Assembly (NCBI GenBank): GCA_025455535.1
Contig: JALOMM010000012.1
Location: forward strand, 1 to 14,486
Source of the DNA: Bacteroidales bacterium
GTDB taxonomy: Bacteria > Bacteroidota > Bacteroidia > Bacteroidales > VadinHA17
DNA length: 14,486 bases
Reading direction: 5' to 3'
The first letter of the stretch is position 1; the number at the start of each line of letters is the position of its first letter. Below, piece by piece: positions 7,710-14,469 of this stretch. Position numbers and translations under genes: made by a program. The notes beneath the pieces were generated by a model, which was given only the letters and a program-made list of their open reading frames with translations, ran no database searches and had not been told where the DNA came from.

Positions 7710-8678
7710 TTATTGATTGCATTTCGCACACTGGCACTTCCCGCCGTTTATACTCATATGTTTATACCCGTCCCTGTCATACCAGTAACTTACGATGTTG
7801 CCGGGCTTTTGCTCTGACGTTATCCTCCCCTGGTCATCATAAGTAACAGATGAGAGCAATTCTCCATTGGCTATCTTCGACATACTGCGCAGACCGCCGT
7901 TTTCATAGTAGACTTTACTCATGCATGAGAGATTGTCCATCTCCCCGGTGCAGTCAAGTTCCTTCTTGATATTTCCATTCATGTAATATTCCTTTCTCAT
8001 ACCCTGGGGAAGGCCATCCACAAAGCTGGACTCTGACTCTACCTGGCCGCTGCTGTAGTAGGTCACGCACCGGCCATTGGGAATCCCGTCAACAAAATTC
8101 TGTTCCATTACGAGGTTGCCGGAATCGCTGTATGACTTGACGTACCCGTTCGGAAGACCATCCTTCACTGTATACTTTCTTGCAACTTTGCCGTTCGGAT
8201 AATAATCTGTTTTTTGACCGTTCAGGATGCTGGAGAAGTCATCCTTCTTTTCAGTTGTGAAACTTACCTCATCGCTGTAATAAACATTTCCACGGCTGTC
8301 AGTCACATATGCCCGTGCATAGTATGTGGTGCCGGCTTCAAGGTCTGTAACCGACTCACTGAACGACACCTCGACCGGAACGTCCCGGGATGCGTCTTCA
8401 TATGACTTCAGCGAGTTGCCGGATTGCAGTGAGGGTGAACTTCCGGTGCTCCAGCAGACCCCGAACCCGGTAACCCCTGCACCTTTGACGGAATATTCCA
8501 GCTTAGCCCGGTCTTCTCTGACAGAAGATGCCTTCAGTCCTGTAACAGCGCAGGATTGCTGTTCGTATACGCCGTTTGCCCGGGGCCCGTCAGAAGGTGA
8601 TGCCTGCTCGCCTTCAGGGGCAAATGACATAAGGGGTATGACGAGGGCAATGATAAAAAAGGATATACCAGCTCTCAT
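7710..8678 (-). CDS. Exported FN3-like / MORN-2 repeat protein
   Basis: A 322-residue protein with an N-terminal signal sequence, MRAGISFFIIALVIPLMSFA. Residues about 42-142 form an FN3-like domain of the Bacteroidota type, with GFGVCWSTG (71-79) and TTYYARAYVTDSRGNVYYSD (117-136). From about 155 to 310 there are roughly seven MORN-2 (YwqK-type) repeats of 19-26 residues: YYPNGK...DGLPNG, SDSGNL...DGIPNG, YSSGQV...DGLPQG, YMNGNI, YENGGL, DDQGRI and a last degenerate DRDGY. The protein ends in a CxCxxC motif (315-320). MORN-2 proteins are sometimes annotated as 'YwqK family antitoxin', but no toxin partner is visible, and with a signal peptide and FN3-like domain a surface or periplasmic structural role is likelier. 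The stop is 2 bases before the chosen start of the next gene, indicating translational coupling. The Gly-Leu/Ile-Pro-Asn/Gln-Gly turns are very regular in the first three repeats. Confidence 0.88.
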   Translation of the reverse strand: MRAGISFFIIALVIPLMSFAPEGEQASPSDGPRANGVYEQQSCAVTGLKASSVREDRAKLEYSVKGAGVTGFGVCWSTGSSPSLQSGNSLKSYEDASRDVPVEVSFSESVTDLEAGTTYYARAYVTDSRGNVYYSDEVSFTTEKKDDFSSILNGQKTDYYPNGKVARKYTVKDGLPNGYVKSYSDSGNLVMEQNFVDGIPNGRCVTYYSSGQVESESSFVDGLPQGMRKEYYMNGNIKKELDCTGEMDNLSCMSKVYYENGGLRSMSKIANGELLSSVTYDDQGRITSEQKPGNIVSYWYDRDGYKHMSINGGKCQCAKCNQ

Positions 8679-8728
8679 TATATAATATTTGGATTAGTGT
8701 TAAAGCAAGTTGTTGCATCCCCCGGGTC

Positions 8729-8746
8729 CGTGTTACCGGCAACACG
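8729..8746. other. Near-palindromic hairpin in the spacer between two envelope genes
   Basis: CGTGTT (8729-8734) and AACACG (8741-8746) are exact inverted complements around a six-base CCGG-centred loop. The element lies in the 84-base gap between the OmpA-domain gene and the MORN-2 gene. On the minus strand no T-run follows, so it is not a standard terminator; it could trim or stabilise mRNA between the first and second genes. No clear TAnnTTTG promoter is present in this gap. Confidence 0.4.
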
Positions 8747-8762
8747 TCAGGCATCCCGCCGG

Positions 8763-10076
8763 TCAGAGCTTGATAAACTCAACCCTTCTGTTCAGCGCCT
8801 TGTTGGCAGGGGTGTCATTGGGGGCCACAGGCTGACTCTCGCCCATGCCGTCTGACTCGAGCCGTGAGGCTTCTATACCGAAGGTTTTTACCAGCTCATT
8901 CTTCACTGAGGCACCTCGTCTCTTTGAGAGATCGAGGTTTGATGCATCAGCACCGTCAGAATCAGTATGTCCCACGATTTTTACCTTAACATCAGGATTC
9001 TCTTGCAGCACTGTCGCAATCTCCTTCAGGGTGCCGTATGATTCTGGCTTGACCACATCCTTGTTGACATCGAAATAGATACCATAGCTTACCAGTTTGC
9101 CTTCGGTGATAAGCTTATTGCGGGTATCAGGAGCACCAACGGCGATGCGGACGTTGCTTATCATTGCGCCACCGTACTCAAAGCGAATCCTGTCAGGCTT
9201 GACGCAGCCGGCGGGGAATGCCCTTGGGAGGTCAATTATCTTGTTCTGACCCTGGTACAACCTTATCCTTGTCTTCTGAACCCAGATGGCAATATGGTAC
9301 ATCTGGTTCATCTTCTGTTTTTTCTCCTCACCATCAACATATCCGCTGAGATTAGAAGCTGAGCATGCCTCACCGTAGAACCAGGTGTTGTAGCCCGGCC
9401 TGCCGAAGTACTCTACCTGGAACTGGAATCCTCCGTTACCGGGTGCCGAGCCGCCATCCCAGGCATTCACGTTTTTTGCCTGCATCAGCCTCATGTGCCA
9501 GCCTGACATACCCTCGCCCTCAAGCCCCCCAATGGGAATAACGTCGAATTCAATTGTGTAGTTCTCAGGCAGCTGCAGCAATGCGTCAGTCCAGATACAT
9601 TCATCCATCACGAACTTCATCCATTTGCCGGGGAACAGGTTGGTGGTGACCACCTCAGCCGAACCGTTGGTGTTCCACAGTGCAGGAAAGTCGCCGACAG
9701 CATCCTGGCTGAAGTCGTCGAAGAAGATCACTTTTTCCCCGGGGATAAAATCGTATTTTGAATAACTCTCAAGACTGGTCTGCTGTCCGGCAGCCACAGC
9801 ACCTCCGGCTGCTCCAGCGGCTGCAGCACCTGCTGCCGCCTCTTCATTCTGAGTCGCTGCAGCCTTCTCAGTACTGCCATCAGTTTTTAATCCCGCAGCA
9901 ATGCTGTCCTCTGCAGTATCAAATGTCTTGTCAATAGTCTTATCGACCTGCTTATTTAATCTCTTATTGACTTCGTTCTCAATTTTCTTCTTGAAGTCAA
10001 CTTTGATCTGGCCTTCGGCATTGAGGGAGAGGCCGACCATAGCTATCGCAATGATTAGTTTAAAGAGGCTATTCAT
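8763..10076 (-). CDS. OmpA-domain envelope protein with lectin-like middle region
   Basis: The ATG at 10076 gives 437 residues starting with signal peptide MNSLFKLIIAIAMVGLSLNA; the in-frame ATG at 10103 would add nine residues and overlaps a possible -7 promoter box. After the signal come a charged helix (24-60), an Ala/Gly-rich linker (72-98), a region of about 200 residues (112-320) beginning GEKVIFFDDFSQDAVGDFP, which resembles laminin-G/concanavalin-type beta sandwiches, and a C-terminal OmpA domain (about 328-437). The OmpA domain has the expected YFDVNKDVVKPES, GHTDSDG (369-375), LSKRRGASV (383-391) and NRRVEF (429-434) segments, including the peptidoglycan-binding Asp372 and Arg387. 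The protein should therefore hold on to the cell wall and present its middle domain in the periplasm or towards the surface. It is first in the minus-strand block; the next gene follows after 84 bases and is probably partly cotranscribed. The lectin-like assignment is from sequence character only; a sugar ligand is not shown. Confidence 0.9.
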   Translation of the reverse strand: MNSLFKLIIAIAMVGLSLNAEGQIKVDFKKKIENEVNKRLNKQVDKTIDKTFDTAEDSIAAGLKTDGSTEKAAATQNEEAAAGAAAAGAAGGAVAAGQQTSLESYSKYDFIPGEKVIFFDDFSQDAVGDFPALWNTNGSAEVVTTNLFPGKWMKFVMDECIWTDALLQLPENYTIEFDVIPIGGLEGEGMSGWHMRLMQAKNVNAWDGGSAPGNGGFQFQVEYFGRPGYNTWFYGEACSASNLSGYVDGEEKKQKMNQMYHIAIWVQKTRIRLYQGQNKIIDLPRAFPAGCVKPDRIRFEYGGAMISNVRIAVGAPDTRNKLITEGKLVSYGIYFDVNKDVVKPESYGTLKEIATVLQENPDVKVKIVGHTDSDGADASNLDLSKRRGASVKNELVKTFGIEASRLESDGMGESQPVAPNDTPANKALNRRVEFIKL

Positions 10077-10096
10077 CTCGTCCTGGGTTTTGGAAT

Positions 10097-10127
10097 TAAA
10101 CATATAAGGGTAGAAAAGGATGTTAAA
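10097..10127 (-). promoter_or_regulatory. Possible promoter of the minus-strand envelope block
   Basis: On the minus strand TATGTTTA (10104 down to 10097) matches TAnnTTTG except for the last base; it is the only near-match in this intergenic region on that strand. A weak TTT stretch lies 20 bases upstream (10127-10125). It would put the ATG at 10076 twenty bases behind the -7 box, nearly the same distance as in prfA (21), which supports that start. Confidence 0.35.
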
Positions 10128-10135
10128 TCTAACAG

Positions 10136-10190
10136 TTTTTATCGAAGTTGCATCTTGTTTAATGGGTTATTTTCGACCATTCGATAAAAA
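10136..10190. repeat. 11-base inverted repeat in divergent intergenic region
   Basis: TTTTTATCGAA (10136-10146) and TTCGATAAAAA (10180-10190) are perfect inverted complements with 33 bases between them. A shorter overlapping pair, GAAGTT (10144-10149) and AACTTC (10191-10196), offers a second pairing. The element sits just upstream of the presumed promoter of the minus-strand block and between divergent genes, so a transcription terminator is unlikely; a binding site for a dimeric regulator or a DNA structural element are options. Confidence 0.6.
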
Positions 10191-10199
10191 AACTTCAAC

Positions 10200-10232
10200 T
10201 CTTAATTCTTAATTTTTGCTTCTTAATTCTTA
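10200..10232. repeat. 12-base direct repeat pair, 21-base period
   Basis: TCTTAATTCTTA occurs at 10200-10211 and again at 10221-10232, exactly 21 bases apart, about two helical turns. Each copy contains heptamer-like CTTAATT units, so the segment may be a small A/T heptamer array rather than a regulatory site. Confidence 0.6.
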
Positions 10233-10262
10233 TGTCGTTTTGTTCATTTGTTCTTAACTTTG
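10231..10262 (+). promoter_or_regulatory. Bacteroidota-type promoter of the DUF2851 gene
   Basis: TAACTTTG (10255-10262) fits the TAnnTTTG -7 consensus exactly. A TATG (10231-10234) placed 20 bases upstream is a three-of-four match to the TTTG -33 box. The ATG follows 28 bases after the -7 box, with no clear Shine-Dalgarno sequence. Confidence 0.6.
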
Positions 10263-10290
10263 ATAAGCTGCATTTCTAAATAGGTTTGTC

Positions 10291-11613
10291 ATGAAAGAAG
10301 AGTTTCTGCACTGGCTGTGGAAAAACCGTCTCTTTGATGCCGGCTCTGTCAGGGATGGTGATGCCGGTGTCATCGAGGTAATCTCGCCAGGCGAGTACAA
10401 CCGTGATTCCGGTCCTGATTTCTTCAACACCCGTCTTATTATAGGAGGAACAACATGGGCGGGCAACACCGAGATACATCTCAATGCCTCGGACTGGTAC
10501 CGGCACGGTCATCATACTGACCGCGCCTATGACAATGTGATACTTCACATAGTGTATAATAATGATGCGGAGTCGTTCACGGCCTCGGGGAGGAGGCTTG
10601 TCACCGCCGCACCCTCATTTGACGTTTCACTGTGGGAAAACTACACTGACCTGGTCAACAATCCTTCATTGCTGGCCTGCGAAGGGTTCATCGCCGGAGT
10701 TGATCCGTTTATGGTAAGACACTGGCTCTGGTCGCTGGCCCTGGAGCGGATCGGGAGGAAAAGTGAGGAGGTATCTGATCTTCTCAGGCAGACAGGATAC
10801 GACTGGGAGGAGACATTGTACCGCATGGTGTCACGGTACTTCGGGTTCAGGGTAAACACAGATCCGTTCGGGATGCTTGCTTCGCGCCTTCCCCTTAAGA
10901 TCATCAGGAAACACGCCGACAATCTGACCCAGGTGGAGGCCCTTCTTTTCGGCACTGCCGGTCTTCTCGACGAAGCCCTTTTCAGGGAGGCGGTGGCGGA
11001 CAGTTACTATCTGCTCCTGTGCCGTGAATTCAGGATGCTGAGGGCAAAGTACTCGCTTCAGCCTGTCGACGGATGGATGTGGAAGTTTCACCGCCTGAGG
11101 CCGGCAAACTTCCCGACTCTCAGACTGTCGCAGCTTGCGGCGCTCCTTTCGCACACGGACGGGCTCTTCTCCAGGGTCATGGGATGCACAGGCACCGATA
11201 TGCTGAGAGCACTTCTCAGCATAAGGTCGTCAGAATACTGGAACAACCATTACCTCTTCGGAAAGGAGGTGCCGTCCGCAATACGGCAGGCAGGAAGACA
11301 GTCGGTTGACCTGCTAATCATAAATGCCGTGGCACCACTGATTTTTGTCTATGGAAAGTCAAAGCAGCAGCCAGCCATGTGTGAGAGAGCAACAGACATC
11401 CTGGAGTCACTCCCTCCGGAGGTTAACAGTGTCGTTTCCGATTTCTCCTCGGCTGGCATCAGGGCTGATTCTGCCTTCACCAGCCAGGCTCTCCTCGAAC
11501 TGAGATTGTCATGGTGCAGGTATCACAGGTGCCTCGACTGTCATATAGGCTCATCGCTCATCGCATCAGGCCATAAAATCAAAGGCTCAGGCTCACTCCT
11601 CCTGGAGCCGTGA
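10291..11613 (+). CDS. DUF2851 family protein
   Basis: A 440-residue soluble protein without a signal peptide, recognised as DUF2851, a Bacteroidota-centred family of unknown function. Family hallmarks are MKEEFLHWLWKNRLF at the start, the motif region NRDSGPDFFNTRLIIGG (37-53), NTEIHLNASDWYRHGHH (59-75), YDNVILHIVY (80-89), RPANFPTLRLSQLA (270-283) and a C-terminal CRYHRCLDCHIG (409-420). PD (42-43) followed by E-I-H (61-63) is spaced like the metal-binding core of PD-(D/E)XK nucleases, with His at the Lys position; together with C-terminal cysteines at 409, 414 and 417 this could point to a metal-dependent nucleic-acid enzyme, but that is only inference. It has its own promoter, is divergent from the envelope block, and ends well ahead of rpsO, so it is probably monocistronic. 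Confidence 0.88.
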   Translation: MKEEFLHWLWKNRLFDAGSVRDGDAGVIEVISPGEYNRDSGPDFFNTRLIIGGTTWAGNTEIHLNASDWYRHGHHTDRAYDNVILHIVYNNDAESFTASGRRLVTAAPSFDVSLWENYTDLVNNPSLLACEGFIAGVDPFMVRHWLWSLALERIGRKSEEVSDLLRQTGYDWEETLYRMVSRYFGFRVNTDPFGMLASRLPLKIIRKHADNLTQVEALLFGTAGLLDEALFREAVADSYYLLLCREFRMLRAKYSLQPVDGWMWKFHRLRPANFPTLRLSQLAALLSHTDGLFSRVMGCTGTDMLRALLSIRSSEYWNNHYLFGKEVPSAIRQAGRQSVDLLIINAVAPLIFVYGKSKQQPAMCERATDILESLPPEVNSVVSDFSSAGIRADSAFTSQALLELRLSWCRYHRCLDCHIGSSLIASGHKIKGSGSLLLEP

Positions 11614-11651
11614 GATAACCGCTTTGACGAACAACTGAGTTGAGGTGACGA

Positions 11652-11672
11652 ATGAAAAAAGAAATTTTTCAT
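11652..11672. other. A/T-rich hairpin downstream of the DUF2851 gene
   Basis: ATGAAAAA (11652-11659) and TTTTTCAT (11665-11672) are exact inverted complements with a five-base loop, 39 bases after the DUF2851 stop. The 3' arm is itself T-rich, so it may end the DUF2851 transcript, but the stem is weak and no further T-run follows. Confidence 0.4.
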
Positions 11673-11698
11673 CATGCGCAACTTTTGTTATTTGTTTT

Positions 11699-11718
11699 GC
11701 GTCTTTTCTATGAGACGC
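11699..11718. other. GC-containing hairpin upstream of the rpsO promoter
   Basis: GCGTCT (11699-11704) and AGACGC (11713-11718) form a perfect six-base stem, extendable by one wobble pair, with an eight-base loop. No T-run follows on either strand. It lies in the 258-base gap between the DUF2851 gene and rpsO. Apart from the two hairpins and the promoter I see nothing else in this gap. Confidence 0.4.
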
Positions 11719-11793
11719 TGATCATTCACTTACTACTATGTAATTGTATGGAAGGACGTTCAGTAGTTAAATTCATAAAATTTCTTTAAATTG

Positions 11794-11826
11794 TTTGAAA
11801 TATTACAAATAAGAGTTGTATCTTTG
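11794..11826 (+). promoter_or_regulatory. Bacteroidota-type promoter of rpsO
   Basis: TTTG (11794-11797), a 21-base spacer, then TATCTTTG (11819-11826) match both consensus boxes exactly. This is the strongest promoter in the window. Transcription would begin near 11830, leaving a leader of about 40 bases before the rpsO ATG. Confidence 0.8.
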
Positions 11827-11828
11827 CG

Positions 11829-11865
11829 ATCCAAAATTGGAGAGTTTATTAATAATCTATTGGAT
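11829..11865 (+). promoter_or_regulatory. Possible leader stem in the rpsO mRNA
   Basis: ATCCAA (11829-11834) can pair with TTGGAT (11860-11865), ending six bases before the rpsO start codon; TTGG at 11837-11840 offers an alternative partner for the same CCAA. S15 represses its own translation through leader structures in several bacteria, but those structures differ between phyla and this pairing is short, so autoregulation here is a guess. Confidence 0.3.
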
Positions 11866-11871
11866 AAGGAT

Positions 11872-12141
11872 ATGTATTTGACTACGGAGAAGAAACAGGA
11901 ATTTTTCAAGACATTCGGCAGCTCAGAAATGGACACCGGAAGCGCTGAGGGTCAGATTGCTCTTTTCTCCTACAGGATCGCGCATCTTACTGAACACCTG
12001 AAGAAGAACAAGAAGGATTTCAGTACTCAGAGGGCGCTTATAAAGCTTGTTGGCAAGAGAAGGCGTTTACTTGACTATCTGAAGATCAAAGATATCAGCA
12101 GGTATCGTGAAATCATCAAGGCACTGAGCCTGCGTAAGTAA
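11872..12141 (+). CDS. rpsO: 30S ribosomal protein S15
   Basis: Primary 16S rRNA-binding protein of the small subunit platform. The start at 11872 gives 89 residues, the normal S15 length, opening MYLTTEKKQEFFKTFG as in other Bacteroidota; an in-frame ATG at 11791 would add 27 residues of unrelated sequence and begin upstream of the promoter, so it is not used. Conserved parts are DTGSAEGQIALFSYRIAHLT (residues 20-39), HLKKNKKDFSTQRAL and LVGKRRRLLDYLK, which contact the 16S three-way junction, and the RYREIIKALSLRK end. pnp follows 90 bases downstream, a pairing found in many bacteria. A strong terminator hairpin directly after the stop suggests most transcripts end there. Confidence 0.97.
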   Translation: MYLTTEKKQEFFKTFGSSEMDTGSAEGQIALFSYRIAHLTEHLKKNKKDFSTQRALIKLVGKRRRLLDYLKIKDISRYREIIKALSLRK

Positions 12142-12143
12142 GG

Positions 12144-12172
12144 AAAAAAGGCAATTTCAGATTGCCTTTTTT
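12144..12172 (+). terminator. Intrinsic terminator after rpsO
   Basis: A 12-base perfect stem (12144-12155 with 12161-12172) has a GGCAAT/ATTGCC core, a five-base loop TTCAG, and ends in six T residues. It begins three bases after the rpsO stop. The A-run opposite the T-run makes it potentially bidirectional. Confidence 0.9.
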
Positions 12173-12231
12173 AATTCTTTCATGAATTCTCCCCTTACTT
12201 TCCATTTATCCCGAAATAATCAGTAATACAG

Positions 12232-14469
12232 ATGTATAAGTTAATTGAAAAGAGTATCGATCTGGGCGACGGCCGGACGATAGTCATTGAGACAGGCAAG
12301 TTGGCCAAGCAGGCTGACGGATCTGTAGTCGTCAGAATGGGCCGCACGATGCTGCTCGCCACCGTGGTGGCCGCAAAAGATGCAAAAGAGGATGTGGATT
12401 TCATGCCTCTCTCGGTCGAGTACAAGGAAAAGTATGCAGCCATGGGCCGCTTCCCCGGGGGCTTCCTTAAGAGGGAGGCACGCCCGAATGACAATGAGAT
12501 ACTGGTCTCGAGGCTTGTTGACAGGGTGTTGAGGCCCTTATTCCCGGATGATTATCATGCCGAGGTATTCGTAACAATAAACCTCATCTCTGCCGATAAG
12601 GATATCATGCCGGACGCCCTGGCAGGACTGGCGGCTTCAGCTGCACTGGCAGTATCGGATATTCCGTTCAACGGTCCTATCTCTGAGGTCAGGGTTGCAA
12701 GGATCAACGGTAAATTCGTTGTTAACCCGACACTGGTTGAGGTAGAGAACGCTGACCTCGATATCGTTGTCGGAGCAACCTATGACAACATCATGATGGT
12801 TGAGGGTGAGATGAAAGAGGTGTCGGAGGATGTCATGCTCGAGGCGCTCAGGTTAGCTCATGATGCCATCAAGGTTCAGTGTACGGCACAGAATGAGCTG
12901 GCCGAGATGGTCGGAACAACCGTGAAGAGAACCTACAGCCACGAGGTCAATGATGAGGATCTGCGCAAGAAAGTGTGGGATGAGACCTATCAGAAGTGCT
13001 ATGAAGTGGCTGCTACGGGAGCAGACAAGAAGACCCGTTCAGAGGGCTTTGAAAACGTAAAGAAGGAATTCCTTGCACAGTTTACGGCAGAGAATCCGGT
13101 GAATCAGATGCTTGTGAGCAGGTATTATCATGACGTTGAGAAGGAAGCAGCCCGCAGGCTGGTTCTTGATGAGAAGAGACGTCTTGACGGTCGCAAGACA
13201 GATGAGATACGTCCCATCTGGTGCGAGATCGATCCCCTTCCAGCAGCCCACGGCTCTGCCATCTTCACCAGGGGCGAGACACAGTCGCTCACTACTGTCA
13301 CCCTCGGCACCAAGCTCGATGAGAAAATGATAGACGAGGTGCTCAGGCAGGGCTCAGAGAAATTTACCCTTCATTATAACTTCCCCCCGTTTGCCACTGG
13401 CGAGGCAAAGGCGGCACGCGGCACCAGCCGCAGGGAGATAGGTCATGGCAACCTGGCTCACAGGGCGCTCAAGAATATGATGCCTCCTGACGAGATCAAT
13501 CCTTATGCCATCAGGGTCGTCTCAGACATACTTGAATCAAACGGGTCGTCATCAATGGCAACCGTCTGCGCAGGCACGCTGGCTCTGATGGACGCCGGTA
13601 TTAAAATTGCCAAGCCTGTTTCGGGTATAGCCATGGGGCTCATCACAGACAAGGGAGGAAAGAAATTCGCAGTCCTTTCAGACATACTGGGTGATGAAGA
13701 TCATCTGGGTGACATGGACTTCAAAGTAACCGGCACACGTGACGGCATAACCGCCACACAGATGGATATCAAGGTTGACGGCCTCTCATACGAGGTGCTG
13801 AAGCAGGCTCTTGAGCAGGCACGCAAAGGGAGACTCCATATCCTTGATATCATGGAGCAGGTCATTGCCGAACCCAGGGCTGATCTCAAGCCTCATGCAC
13901 CGCGGATAGAGAAGATCTACATCCCGAAAGAGATGATAGGTGCAGTTATAGGCCCCGGCGGCAAGATCATACAGGACATACAGGCCACAACCGGTGCCAC
14001 GATCGTCATTGAAGAGGTCAACGGTCAGGGTATGGTCGATGTCTTCGGAGAGAACTATGAAGTTATCAGGGCGGCTCTTGACCGCATCAAGTCAATATGT
14101 GCAGTTCCTGAGGTCGGACAGGTCTACAGGGGCAAGGTGAAAACCATCACCCAGTTCGGTGCCTTCGTGGAGATACTTCCGAACAAGGACGGGCTGCTTC
14201 ACATCTCTGAGATGGACTGGAAGAAAGTCGGAACAGTCGAGGAGTTGTTCAAGGAAGGTGACGAGGTTGAGGTTCAGCTTATTGAGGTCGATTCCAAGAC
14301 CGGTAAGCTCAGGCTCTCGCGCAAGCCGCTCATCCCCAAGCCTGAGGGTTATGTTGAGCCCCCGAAGCGTGATCCTTCAGAGAGAAGGGAGCATCGCGGG
14401 CACCGTGACGGTGACAGGGGAGGCAACAGGGATCATCGTTCGCGTGACCGCAGGTCCGATTCACGGTAG
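12232..14469 (+). CDS. pnp: Polyribonucleotide nucleotidyltransferase (PNPase)
   Basis: Phosphorolytic 3'-to-5' exoribonuclease of mRNA turnover, acting as a cytosolic trimer. The 745 residues hold the full architecture: first RNase PH domain (about 5-145, with [11 protein letters not shown]), helical linker (about 235-315), catalytic second RNase PH domain (about 325-545), KH domain (about 558-620; GPGG at 574-577) and S1 domain (about 627-700). The active site is intact: [13 protein letters not shown], then [11 protein letters not shown] with D490, D496 and K498, matching E. coli D486, D492 and K494. The ATG at 12232 gives [20 protein letters not shown], as in relatives. After S1 there is an Arg/Gly/Asp/His-rich tail (714-745) that may add RNA contacts. 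No exact TAnnTTTG box lies in the 59 bases after the rpsO terminator (TTACTTTC at 12195 is a poor match), so pnp may depend on terminator read-through or an atypical promoter. Confidence 0.97.
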   Translation: MYKLIEKSIDLGDGRTIVIETGKLAKQADGSVVVRMGRTMLLATVVAAKDAKEDVDFMPLSVEYKEKYAAMGRFPGGFLKREARPNDNEILVSRLVDRVLRPLFPDDYHAEVFVTINLISADKDIMPDALAGLAASAALAVSDIPFNGPISEVRVARINGKFVVNPTLVEVENADLDIVVGATYDNIMMVEGEMKEVSEDVMLEALRLAHDAIKVQCTAQNELAEMVGTTVKRTYSHEVNDEDLRKKVWDETYQKCYEVAATGADKKTRSEGFENVKKEFLAQFTAENPVNQMLVSRYYHDVEKEAARRLVLDEKRRLDGRKTDEIRPIWCEIDPLPAAHGSAIFTRGETQSLTTVTLGTKLDEKMIDEVLRQGSEKFTLHYNFPPFATGEAKAARGTSRREIGHGNLAHRALKNMMPPDEINPYAIRVVSDILESNGSSSMATVCAGTLALMDAGIKIAKPVSGIAMGLITDKGGKKFAVLSDILGDEDHLGDMDFKVTGTRDGITATQMDIKVDGLSYEVLKQALEQARKGRLHILDIMEQVIAEPRADLKPHAPRIEKIYIPKEMIGAVIGPGGKIIQDIQATTGATIVIEEVNGQGMVDVFGENYEVIRAALDRIKSICAVPEVGQVYRGKVKTITQFGAFVEILPNKDGLLHISEMDWKKVGTVEELFKEGDEVEVQLIEVDSKTGKLRLSRKPLIPKPEGYVEPPKRDPSERREHRGHRDGDRGGNRDHRSRDRRSDSR

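Noticed and set aside
7708..7737. Upstream in-frame ATG at 7737 for the TPR protein
   Set aside because: It would place ten residues before a typical signal peptide and overlap the preceding gene; the ATG at 7707, two bases after that gene's stop, fits better.
7445..7846. Plus-strand frame across the junction of the TPR and MORN-2 genes
   Set aside because: Opposes two well-supported genes; sequence looks like translated low-complexity complement.
7710..8678. Reading the MORN-2 gene as a toxin-antitoxin antitoxin
   Set aside because: The product is exported and FN3-fused, and no small toxin gene is adjacent; the label rests only on the repeat family name.
10077..10103. Upstream in-frame ATG at 10103 for the OmpA-domain protein
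   Set aside because: It adds polar residues before the signal peptide and lies inside the best -7 box candidate on that strand.
11791..11871. Upstream in-frame ATG giving a 116-residue S15
   Set aside because: The added 27 residues do not belong to S15, and the ATG lies ahead of the -33/-7 boxes, so it would not be transcribed from that promoter.
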